Of a stretch of DNA of 64,000 nucleotides, positions 55,015-64,000 are shown one piece after another. Origin of the DNA: Rhynchospora pubera (lineage: Eukaryota > Streptophyta > Magnoliopsida > Poales > Cyperaceae). The stretch's first letter is position 1; every line of letters begins with the position of its first letter. The notes below the pieces were generated by a model. That model saw only the letters and a list, made by a program, of their open reading frames with translations, was not told the DNA's origin and ran no database searches. The stretch spans positions 81,981,676 through 82,045,675 of the forward strand of contig CM051460.1 of the NCBI GenBank assembly GCA_028095005.1, in the 5' to 3' direction. The translations under genes were made by a program, and so were the position numbers.

Positions 55015-57426
55015 GTTCAATTTCTTTTCTCCTCTCAAATCTTTCTTTTTTTTTAAATTCTTATCTGATCTCTCTTTTCTTTTTAGATCTAGAGTTTCTA
55101 ATCACGTTTTCTTTTCAAGAAAGGAGAGGATTAAGTATTCATGTATTTTTTTTTTTGGCATTTTATATTCAAAGATTTTGTTGTTAACATAAGAGATCAT
55201 ATTGTTATATCCACGGATACTTATGTTGGGTTAAGGGATCATAATGTTGACACGAGATATGAAAATAAGAGATTAACTATATTGTTATATCTATAAATAC
55301 TTATGTTGGGATAAGGGATCATAATGTTATATTTATTACTTTAAGGGATCATGTTGTTAAGTTTTTTTTTCATTTTGGTTTGAATCGTTGTTAGTACGAA
55401 CACGGTTTCTTGTAGAAAGGACAAATTTGCATTTTCATTCTACTTACTAGAATTCTTTTCTCTAATGATGCCAGGTTTCATGTCTTTGATATAGGTACGG
55501 TTTCAATTGTGTTACAGCGAGCAGATTGACATGGCGTTGATGATCTCGAGAATGAATTCAAAGACAGGGGGGTGATGATGATGTCGAGTCTGTGCTTGAA
55601 ATGATTAATTAGAATTTACTCCTGTTATATTTATTATTTTAAAGATTATATTGTTAACTTTTGTTATTTACTTTTTTTGTTACCGATGCAAAGGTTATCT
55701 CAATTCATAATTTGTAGAAAGATTACTCAGAGATCATATGTGTTAAGTTAGTTTTCCTAATGGATCGTCTTGTATCACTATGTATGTTTATTGTTTGAAA
55801 GGATTAATTAGAATTTATATCTGTTATATTTATTACTTTAAGGGATCATGTTGTTGTCGTATTACCACTGCATCTAACTGAATACATAACGCAGATTAAT
55901 TCATCCTTTATGGACATTATCAGAACCAAAACATCATATTATCACTGCATCTTACTGAACGCATAACTAGTTTAACTCATTCCTTGACGCATCTAAATGA
56001 ACATCAAAATTCGTCCATTCGATGACGTCAGCGCGTAAAAAAATGTTTTAAAAAAATTACAAAAATTTTGATGACGTCAGCATGTTTAGACAATCTGGCC
56101 CAATTTCAACACCTGGTCCAATCACACCTGATCCTAGTTGGTGTCAGTCAAACAGTCAAACTGATTTCCTGTGATCCTGTCCGAGCTTTAAAGACTCGTC
56201 AATTAATTAACAATAAACCAGTCGAAAATAATCACATTTTTCACCTAAGAAACGTACCTTTTAAAACTGAAATAAGCATTTAATTGTTTTGAAAATAATT
56301 TTCATATTAAGATACTTCCACTGTACAGTACATCTTTCAATCAAAATTCATGCTCGTTTAAATGAAAATAAATATGTAATAATTTTGGGAAAAAATTTTC
56401 ATCGTATACTTCAACTGAACAAATTTTTGAACCAAAATGCGTACTTTTAAACTGAAATAAATATTTTATAGTTCTGAAAAATGTTGTCGTTCAGTTGGTA
56501 GCTCCTGTCAACTTCTTAGAAAAAGTTTGTTGACTTGTCGGTACATATTTTTTATAAAAGAATAATTTTTTTCGGATATCACTAAAATTTATGAGCTCAT
56601 TATTTTTTTTGTCACTAAATTTCGATTTTTCATTTTAAAATTATCAAACTTTAATTTTGTTCGAATTTGATCCCTCTATCATAATTTCAATATTTTGCGT
56701 CGATCTGGTCACGTTAGATTGCAAAATTTGAAATGTGAATCAAAGGCCAGTCTTTCTTTTTATCTCCTTCGTGAAACTCTTATTCCGTTCATCTAATTAA
56801 TCTAAATCAAACCCAATCTCCTCCGTGAAACCTACTCTCTACTGTTCAACCCGATCTGAATCAAAACTTCAACTCTCTCAATCTCTCAGAACCCTCTCTC
56901 AATGCTATTCTCGAGCTCTAACCGAACCAACCATTATCCTCTCCTCTCCTCTCGATCTCTCTCTTTTTATCTCTATCAAAAGTCAAAACCTACCGGCCCT
57001 CTCCCGTCCTCTCGATCTTTGTCTCTGCGCCTCTTGTCAATTGCTGAGGTTGACGCTATAGTTGATGTTAAAAAAATGCGATGGGCGGAGGATACGGTTC
57101 CTACCCTCCGAGAGGGAGTACAGCTGTACAGGTATCCAAATCCCTAATTATCAAACCAAAACAATGGATGAGTAGCTATAAATGATTACGAGATGCTTGT
57201 GCTGGTGAGAAACTGAGAATTTAACAGTGGCTTTGTCGTGACTCGTGAGTACTACTAAGAATTTAATAGTGTCAAGCTTTGGTTGTTGGTAAGAATTTAA
57301 TGTTCTATATATGGTTCTGGTTACTGTTTTCTGATGGCTAGTAATCAGTATTTTATAAATAAAAAGATGCGTTGTAGTCTAATTGATTTTTTAGTTGTTT
57401 TGCCGATACGCCATCTCATTTCTAAA
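55015..57426. other. Intergenic DNA with short direct repeats and a CT-rich tract
   Basis: Bases 55190-55860 contain repeated AAGGGATCAT-TTGTTA and TTATATTTATTACTTTAAGG words, probably intron-like decay of the CSN1 fragment. Bases 56750-57060 are CT-rich, like a 5' untranslated leader. No convincing gene follows before the copia element at 57432. Confidence 0.45.
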
Positions 57427-57431
57427 TAGAT

Positions 57432-57662
57432 TAAAGAAGATCTTGGAGTAATTCTTTAAAGAGAGTAGAGAAGAGATAATGTGTAATGTAAAATGTATTA
57501 TGAGAATTATATGTACAGAGAAGGTCAGTAGACCTATATATAGGCAGCACAGTTGCTGTACAATCAAGAACCCACTGTTTTAATTACATACAGATTAAAT
57601 CCCCGTCTATTACCTACTACATCATTCTAAACTAACTGTTATTATTATTGTTTATACTATTA
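57432..57662 (-). repeat. 3' LTR of the intact copia element
   Basis: It appears identical to the 62302-62532 copy. The polyprotein stop codon (57632-57634) lies inside it. Confidence 0.95.
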
Positions 57663-60600
57663 CTCCCCCCACAAGCTGAAGGAGCACCAGACACTTGAAG
57701 CTTGGAACGCAAATTCATGAAACGAGCAGATAAAAGTGGTTTTGTTAACACATCTGCGATCTGATCCTGAGAAGAGAGAAATTTTACTTGAAGCTCTTTG
57801 TTGGCCACCCTTTCACGAACAAAGTGATAATCAATCTCGATATGTTTGGTACGGGCGTGAAAGATGGGGTTGGATGCTAGAAAAGTAGCACCGATATTGT
57901 CACACCATAACACGGGTGAATCATGTACCGGCATGTGCATTTCACGAAGTAAGTATTGTAGCCAAAGGATCTCGGCACATGTAACGGCTAGGCTTCGATA
58001 TTCCGCTTCGGTGGAGGATCGAGAGACGGTGGGTTGTTTCTTTGCGCTCCATGATACAAGATTGTTACCAAGATATATAGCGAACCCCGTGGTAGAGCGA
58101 CGGTCATCGGGACATCCCGCCCAATCGGCATCACAATATGCATTGATTTGCGGAGGTGAGTTGGAGTGAAAAGTGAGACCAAAGCCAAGACTACCACACA
58201 AGTAACGCAAGATTCTCTTTGTGGCTGCCCAATGGTTTATGGTCGGCTTGTGCATGAATTGTGAAACCCGATTTACCGCATAGGAAATGTCGGGTCTAGT
58301 CAATGTAGCATATTGTAGGGCACCAACAACACTACGATATTGACTAGGATCATCAAACAAGGAGCTGTCATTTTGAAACAAAGGTGGGGTTGTTGCCATT
58401 GGAGTTGGGGCGGGTTTAGCATTTACCATATTGGCACTGGCACGAGAGAGAATGTCTAAAATATATTTTGACTGAGAGAGGTGTAATCCATTTGAAGAAG
58501 AAGAAAGTTCAATACCAAGAAAAAAATGTATGGAACCAAGATCTTTGAGAGAAAAACGAGTATGAAGAAGGTCAATGAATTTGGAAATAAAGGAAATGCT
58601 CGAACCGGTGATGAGAATGTCATCAACATAAACCAAGATAATGGTGATATGATTGTTATCATGAGAGATGAAAAGAGAGGGATCATATTGAGACTCATGA
58701 AAATGAAAATCAAGAAGGGTAGAACGCAATTTATTAAACCAAGCACGAGGAGATTGCTTAAGACCATAAAGAGATTTAGAAAGCAAGCAAACATGGTTAG
58801 GTTTAGAGTTGTCGATGAAACCCGGAGGTTGGTCCATGTAAACTCGTTCGGTAAGATCCCCATGAAGAAAAGCATTATTGACATCGAGTTGACGGATGGG
58901 CCATTGATGCGAGACGGCAAGAGAAAGTACTACACGTATAGTGGTTGGGCGAACAACGGGACTAAACGTGTCAAAATAGTCAACTCCCTCTTGTTGATGA
59001 TAGCCTTTGGCGACCAACCGTGCTTTGTAACGCTCGATAGAACCATCGGATCGCCGTTTGATTTTATAGACCCACTTGCAACCAATCACACGAGCATCAG
59101 TCGGAGGGGTTACCAAAGTCCATGTTTTATTTAGTGCCAATGCATTGATTTCGGTTTGCATGGCCTCACGCCAAACAGGAAGATGATTTGCCTTGTTGAA
59201 GGTGGTTGGTTCTTTTTCGATAGATGAAAGGTATGCAACATGGTCTGGATAATATTTTGGTTTGAGAGTATGGTCTTTAGAGCGGGTGGTCATCTTATGA
59301 ATAGAGGTGATCGGAGGTTTATCGGTAGAAGATGTTGAACGTATTGTTTGATTTTGGGTTATAGCAGGTGGAGGGATACGGTCAGACTCCTGGGCAGCAG
59401 AATTAGAATTTTGGTCAGCAGTTGGGGCAGCGGAAAGATGAGAATCAACGCAACCAGAGATGGGTTCAGCGACTCGAACAGAAGTTGAGGCAACGACACG
59501 AGTCGGTGTTGAGTCAGCGACACGAGTCGGTGTTGAGTCAGCGACACGAGTCGGTGTTGAGTCAGCGACACGAGTCGGTGTTGAGTCAGCTGACGTGGTC
59601 TGAACGACACGAGCATTACTCACGTCGCTAAAATGTGTATCAAGTGGAAGGTTTGTAGAAGGCACCCTAGACTGCATTTTTCTTAACAAAACCAGAGAGA
59701 AATTGCTCTGACCCGAGTCAGAGATAGGGCTGGACATTGGTATACATTGTGGATCATTTTTAAAAGGAAATTGAGTTTCATCAAAAACAACGTGTCGAGA
59801 TATATAAATTTTATTCGTTGGTAAATGAAGGCAACGAAAACCCTTTTGTAATGTGGCATAACCTAAAAAGACACATGGCAAGGCACGTGGTTCAAGTTTA
59901 TTTTTATTGTACGGTCGGGTATAGGGAAAACATAAACAACCAAGTATACGTAAAGATGAGTAGTCCGGTTGTTTGTTATACAAAAGAGAATAAGGGATAT
60001 TATCATTGTAGTTGGGGAGTCTATTAATAAGATAAACTACACTAGAAAAAATTTCGTCCCAAAATGAATTGGGAATACATGCCCGAGACATAATGGCAAT
60101 TGATAATTCAACAATATGGCGATGCTTCCTTTCGGAAACACCGTTTTGTTCGGGTGTATACGGGCAAGTCATTTGATGCACAATTTGAGGAAAGGTATTA
60201 GAAATTGGTTTATATTCGGTACCACCATCGGTACGCAAGGTCTTAATAGAACAACTAAAGAGATTCTCAACTTGAGCCTTGAAACGAGTAAAAATAGTAG
60301 AAACTTCGCTTTTGTTAGCCATAAAAAAGATCCAAGTAAAACGAGAAAAATCGTCCACAAAAATGATATAATAACGAAAACCATTGTTTGATACAAAAGG
60401 GGAGGGACCCCACACATCGGAATATACAATCTCTAAAGGAGAAGAAGTAGAAGAAATAGAAGAAGTAAAGGGAAGTTTATGTGATTTTGCTACAATACAA
60501 TCATGACAATGTGCTAGACTAAAAGAGGAGCAAGGCAAAGCGAAATCTTTCAAAATCTTTAGTGTGGTCGAATGAGAAGGATGACCAAATCTATCATGCC

Positions 60601-62302
60601 ATATGGAGGCGGTGGTACGAACTCCAAAAAGGGCTTGAGGTAACTTGGGACAAGGAGAAGATGTTTGAATATGATAGAGACCATGCGAGGAAGGAACCTC
60701 AAGAAGAATTTTGTTGGTGAGGGGGTCCTTAAAACAACAACAACCAAAGGAAAACATAACAATTAGGGAAGGGTTATCTCTAATTAACTTGGAAAGACTA
60801 ATCAAATTCCTAGAAAAGTTAGGCACATGAAGAGTATCTCTTAGTTGAAACGTAATATTAGAAAGAGTAATAGAAGCGATACCAATGTGGTCTATGGAAA
60901 GACCCGATCCATCTCCAATTTGCAAGTTGTCCGAGCCGGTGTAATTAAAGAAGGTAGACAAGTTGTTGATGTCGTTTGTAACATGGTGAGAAGCTCCCGA
61001 GTCCAAAATCCACTCGTTGGTTGGTGTAGAGGTGGATGGTTGTGCTGTATATGCTTGGAAGCTCGACATACGCTGCTGGTACAAAGGATCTGGTGTGTAG
61101 CGAAACCTGCAGAATTTTGCAGAGTGGTTCGGTTTCTTGCATATTTGACACACTGAGATCTGAGCTGAACTAGCAGAAGAATTTTCTTTGGCACCAGAAT
61201 TTTTCGACTGGAAATTAGAGGGCCCAGTTGAATTGGGCTGGGGAGGAGGCAAGATTGGGCCTTTATTGTAAGACACAGGTTGTATGAAGGGAGCACGTTG
61301 AACTTGTTGACCTTGTTTTCCTTTCTGATTTCCACGGTGAGAATTTGAGTAGAAGGCAGATGGAAGAGAAGTGGCGGAAGCATTTTGACTATTGAGAAGT
61401 GCCTCGTGACTCAAGAGAAAGCCTTGAAGCTCAGAGAAGGTGAGAATATCGTGCCGATTTGAAGTGGTAATGGCAGCTACAAACGAATTAAACTCAGGAC
61501 CCAACCCATTTATAACTGTGAGAACCAAATCATCATCTGACACCGGAGTTCCAATGAAAGAAAGCTCGTCGGAGAGTCGCCTGACTTGTTGAAGGAAAAC
61601 CGAGCAAGTGTTAGATCCCTTAGAGATGTTTTGCAGCTGTCGTTTGAGCTCCATTAGCTTGGCACGAGAGGTGAATGCATACTGTTGTTGCAAGGTTGAC
61701 CAAAGACTCGAGGTAGAAGAGCAAGACACCACGTGAGCTTGTACTGATTCGGAGAGAGATGATCGGAGCCACCCAAGTAGAAGTTGATCCTGACGGTTCC
61801 AAGAAAGGTAAGATGGGTTGAACTCAACTTGACCACCAGAATTGTAAAAGGTTGGATTTGGTGAAGATGCCGACAGAAAAGGTGTGAGATTATGCCCATG
61901 AATCAAAGGCAAGACTTGAGCTTTCCACATAAGGTAGTTGTCGTGTGTCAGTTTGAGAGAAATTGGGGTAGTAATTGACACAATTGTGTCAAATAAAGGC
62001 GAAATCGGATGGGGAGAAGGATTGAAGGGGGTCTGAGTAGATGGATTTGGCGGAATTGGAGGTGGAGGAGGGTTGAAGGAAGGCTGAGTAGGTGGAATCG
62101 GTGGAATTGAAGATGGAGGGGGGTTGATGGATGGTTGAGCAGGTGGAATTTGTAGTGGCGGAAGGTGGAGAGAAGATTGAGTAGGTGGCATTGGGGGTGG
62201 CTGAGGATGGAGATCAGTCGACATGATCGGAGTGGAGGTGGGGATGGCGAGTGATGTAGCAGAAGGGTTGAGATCGGAAAGATTCCTGTCTCTTGATACC
62301 AT
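57632..62302 (-). CDS. Copia gag-pol polyprotein, full length
   Basis: The frame is open for 1601 codons from 62437. I prefer the ATG at 62302 (MVSRDRNLSD; 1556 residues), because the upstream codons are LTR sequence. Order of domains: a Pro-rich start with repeated PPTQPS-NPPP units; gag/UBN2 (NYLMWKAQ to LLSHEALL); a zinc knuckle CQICKKPNHSAKFC; protease WILDSGASHH; integrase with the HHCC region (GHPSHS, CHDCI) and DDE signals (YSDVWGP, RTDGGTEY, CPYTPEQNGVSERKH); reverse transcriptase with LVYVDDILITG; and RNase H with YCDADWAG, SRSSTEAEYR and DQIADVLTK. All key motifs are present and no stop interrupts them, so the element could be active. The last codons read through the purine tract into the 3' LTR. 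Confidence 0.95.
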   Translation of the reverse strand: MVSRDRNLSDLNPSATSLAIPTSTPIMSTDLHPQPPPMPPTQSSLHLPPLQIPPAQPSINPPPSSIPPIPPTQPSFNPPPPPIPPNPSTQTPFNPSPHPISPLFDTIVSITTPISLKLTHDNYLMWKAQVLPLIHGHNLTPFLSASSPNPTFYNSGGQVEFNPSYLSWNRQDQLLLGWLRSSLSESVQAHVVSCSSTSSLWSTLQQQYAFTSRAKLMELKRQLQNISKGSNTCSVFLQQVRRLSDELSFIGTPVSDDDLVLTVINGLGPEFNSFVAAITTSNRHDILTFSELQGFLLSHEALLNSQNASATSLPSAFYSNSHRGNQKGKQGQQVQRAPFIQPVSYNKGPILPPPQPNSTGPSNFQSKNSGAKENSSASSAQISVCQICKKPNHSAKFCRFRYTPDPLYQQRMSSFQAYTAQPSTSTPTNEWILDSGASHHVTNDINNLSTFFNYTGSDNLQIGDGSGLSIDHIGIASITLSNITFQLRDTLHVPNFSRNLISLSKLIRDNPSLIVMFSFGCCCFKDPLTNKILLEVPSSHGLYHIQTSSPCPKLPQALFGVRTTASIWHDRFGHPSHSTTLKILKDFALPCSSFSLAHCHDCIVAKSHKLPFTSSISSTSSPLEIVYSDVWGPSPFVSNNGFRYYIIFVDDFSRFTWIFFMANKSEVSTIFTRFKAQVENLFSCSIKTLRTDGGTEYKPISNTFPQIVHQMTCPYTPEQNGVSERKHRHIVELSIAIMSRACIPNSFWDEIFSSVVYLINRLPNYNDNIPYSLLYNKQPDYSSLRILGCLCFPYTRPYNKNKLEPRALPCVFLGYATLQKGFRCLHLPTNKIYISRHVVFDETQFPFKNDPQCIPMSSPISDSGQSNFSLVLLRKMQSRVPSTNLPLDTHFSDVSNARVVQTTSADSTPTRVADSTPTRVADSTPTRVADSTPTRVVASTSVRVAEPISGCVDSHLSAAPTADQNSNSAAQESDRIPPPAITQNQTIRSTSSTDKPPITSIHKMTTRSKDHTLKPKYYPDHVAYLSSIEKEPTTFNKANHLPVWREAMQTEINALALNKTWTLVTPPTDARVIGCKWVYKIKRRSDGSIERYKARLVAKGYHQQEGVDYFDTFSPVVRPTTIRVVLSLAVSHQWPIRQLDVNNAFLHGDLTERVYMDQPPGFIDNSKPNHVCLLSKSLYGLKQSPRAWFNKLRSTLLDFHFHESQYDPSLFISHDNNHITIILVYVDDILITGSSISFISKFIDLLHTRFSLKDLGSIHFFLGIELSSSSNGLHLSQSKYILDILSRASANMVNAKPAPTPMATTPPLFQNDSSLFDDPSQYRSVVGALQYATLTRPDISYAVNRVSQFMHKPTINHWAATKRILRYLCGSLGFGLTFHSNSPPQINAYCDADWAGCPDDRRSTTGFAIYLGNNLVSWSAKKQPTVSRSSTEAEYRSLAVTCAEILWLQYLLREMHMPVHDSPVLWCDNIGATFLASNPIFHARTKHIEIDYHFVRERVANKELQVKFLSSQDQIADVLTKPLLSARFMNLRSKLQVSGAPSACGGSNSINNNNNS
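59496..59591 (-). repeat. Four 24-bp tandem repeats coding ADSTPTRV
   Basis: Four near-identical 24-bp units in the linker between integrase and reverse transcriptase of the copia polyprotein add an eight-residue motif four times. A diverged fifth copy (STSVRVAE) follows. Confidence 0.92.
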
Positions 62303-62532
62303 AAAGAAGATCTTGGAGTAATTCTTTAAAGAGAGTAGAGAAGAGATAATGTGTAATGTAAAATGTATTATGAGAATTATATGTACAGAGAAGGTCAGTA
62401 GACCTATATATAGGCAGCACAGTTGCTGTACAATCAAGAACCCACTGTTTTAATTACATACAGATTAAATCCCCGTCTATTACCTACTACATCATTCTAA
62501 ACTAACTGTTATTATTATTGTTTATACTATTA
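62302..62532 (-). repeat. 5' LTR of the intact copia element
   Basis: 231 bp, minus-strand orientation. A CTATATATAGG tract (62403-62413), present in both LTRs, may supply the TATA box. Confidence 0.95.
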
Positions 62533-62537
62533 TAGAT

Positions 62538-64000
62538 TCAATGATTTTTTTCAATTCTATGGCTCAATAATCTCCAAGCCACTGTGTGCCAAATCAAAAT
62601 TATTCGTACCCACCACCCGTTACACCGTAAGCTGCTGAGTCATTGGTGCATATTTTTTTGTCCCTTCCCCTCCATTTCTTCTGCCCCTTTCTTTTCTCCT
62701 CCAAACCCAGATCCGCTTTCCTCCGACTCTCTTTCTCCCCTTCGCGGGTACATTGGCTTAGACTTCTAGACCACTCCAACAGCTGCTCACATCTGCTTTC
62801 TGCTTCGAAGTCGGGCAGCGAGAGTTCAAGAGAAATCGGTACAGTTCAGACAGAAGAGAGACTGTGCAGAATACCCATTTGGCCCCTATCGGGGATGATG
62901 AATTGGTGTTTTCTAGCAATGAAGGTTTTCCAAAGAGCACAAAAAATGATGAATTAGGAAATTAAGACTCCTCTTTTCTAGCACATCCCTCTTCCAGCAC
63001 CTCCATGGACGTCTTCTTAGTCTCCTCCTATGGGTTATTCCTTTTAATAATGAAATTTGCTAATGAAAGACGTCCATGGAGGTGCTGGAGGAGTCTCCAG
63101 GGCTATCAACCTCCATGAGACTTCTGTAATCCTTTTCTATGAAAATTGCTAGCTTTTGTTAGCCCTCAAAAAAAAAGATAGCAGCAAATGAAAGAAAGGA
63201 CGGGAGGAGGCACTACTTTCAGGAAGAAAACACCTCTTCTGCTTTCATCTGGTGGTGTCAGAAAAAATCAGAGGTAAATTTGTTATTTGTATTTATTTGT
63301 CATGAATATTCTAATTGTATAATTTGTGTATAGCATACTCCCATGGAATTCCAAACTTATTAAATTAAACCACTAAGCAATGTAAACAAAAAGGAAATTC
63401 TTTAACGGTTTCACAATTTGTACATTGCATATCAAAATGAAAGCAAACTCCAGTAATAAAAAATATTCAGAACATGAAAAGGAGTTCAAAAAGTACTTAG
63501 AGAGCAACTTAGTGGACGAGACAGATGACAATTTTGATGTATTGTGCTGGTGGAAGAGTACTGAATTAGAGTACCCCTATTCTTTCTAGGATGGCACGTG
63601 ATATTCTTGGTATTCCCATTACCTGCTCACTAACTTCAGGCATGGAACCACTGGAAGAAATTTACCATAATTGATCAATAAGATCCTACCGTAATTGTAA
63701 AAATATATTTAAATATTGAAATGGTGTAATAATTATGGATAGAAATGTATCAATAAGATCCTATCAATAATTCTCTTATGGTATCTCAAATATTATTGTA
63801 TCAGCATGAATCATTTAATGTATACAGAAATATATATGGGAAAAAAAGTATTAATGTGGAACCCTTCTGTACATGGGTTGTTTGTGTATAACAAGGTTGG
63901 TTTGTATGTGTATGTCTTAATTAATTACATTCATATTAATGATTTGATTAAAATTTATGAGAAATAGGTAAGGGAATTTAATTTTGAGAGATTTGATTTA
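62538..64000. other. Intergenic DNA, nothing recognised
   Basis: Bases 62640-62760 are CT-rich, like a leader, but no conserved coding text follows. An inverted repeat lies at 62993-63089. The last 500 bp are AT-rich. Confidence 0.5.
62993..63089. repeat. Perfect 23-bp inverted repeat
   Basis: The arms at 62993-63015 and 63067-63089 are exact complements around AGCACCTCCATGGACGTCTT. The loop is 51 bp. A transcript would form a strong hairpin, but no target or precursor evidence is visible. Confidence 0.8.

Larger units (their letters stand above)
57432..62532 (-). mobile_element. Intact young Ty1/copia element, Ale/Retrofit-like
   Basis: Two 231-bp LTRs (57432-57662 and 62302-62532) look identical base for base. 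TAGAT is duplicated at 57427-57431 and 62533-62537. On the minus strand each LTR runs from TAATAGTATAAAC to GATCTTCTTTA, so the ends are TA...TA instead of TG...CA. The primer site TGGTATCAAG directly follows the 5' LTR, and a G-rich purine tract (GGGGGGAG) precedes the 3' LTR. One uninterrupted frame fills the interior. The lineage is from gag text such as NYLMWKAQVLPLI and the short LTRs. Confidence 0.95.

Noticed and set aside
56825..57147. Possible first exon of a host gene
   Set aside because: CT-rich leader-like sequence only. The frames have no recognised domain and run into the copia insertion.
58526..59134. 202-codon plus-strand open frame
   Set aside because: It is antisense to the reverse transcriptase of the copia polyprotein and has no motif of its own.

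Overview
This window is plant nuclear DNA, most likely from a dicot or other non-grass angiosperm. It is AT-rich, has long (TA)n tracts, carries many plant transposon families, and contains a plant UDP-glycosyltransferase gene with no GC-biased codon use. No rRNA, tRNA, CRISPR array or bacterial-style operon was seen. Almost all of it is transposable elements at several levels of nesting. I see one intact host gene, a family-1 glycosyltransferase at 45086-46495, and one scrap of a second host gene, a COP9 signalosome subunit 1 exon at about 54.8-55.0 kb.

0-8.6 kb: the end of a decayed Ty1/copia element (1-3780) is split by a 1.74-kb solo LTR with a 5-bp target duplication. A tRNA-derived SINE, the first copy of a segmental duplication, small inverted-repeat elements, a second copia remnant and a 2.97-kb solo LTR (5574-8546) follow. 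8.9-13.6 kb: a cluster of fold-back elements sits in or beside (TA)n microsatellites, with a fragment of Ty3/gypsy gag among them. 13.6-17.2 kb: sparse, with small MITEs and an inverted repeat.

17.2-30.7 kb: a decayed CACTA (En/Spm) transposon holds an ORF2/Ulp1-protease gene (17.9-22.1 kb) and a TNP2 transposase gene (23.8-26.3 kb), both on the minus strand. Beside it is a hAT-type element (26407-30740), itself interrupted by a second, non-autonomous CACTA element (27503-30358).

32.0-42.7 kb: the most unusual object is a 10.76-kb Mutator-like element with about 300-bp terminal inverted repeats and a perfect 11-bp target duplication. It carries no recognisable transposase. It holds a gene for a protein with two BED/C2H2-like zinc fingers and, converging on it, a multi-exon plant mobile domain (PMD) gene. 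Two solo LTRs have since landed inside it, and a small Mutator-like MITE landed inside one of those.

42.7-52.5 kb: further TIR elements, the glycosyltransferase gene, a copia 5' remnant, the second copy of the segmental duplication, a near-identical twin of the 278-bp hAT MITE at 16.8 kb, a 73-bp tandem repeat and two more (TA)n-flanked fold-back elements. 57.4-62.5 kb: a young, apparently intact Ale/Retrofit-like Ty1/copia element with identical 231-bp LTRs, unusual TA...TA LTR ends and one uninterrupted polyprotein frame. The remaining intergenic DNA shows nothing I could identify.
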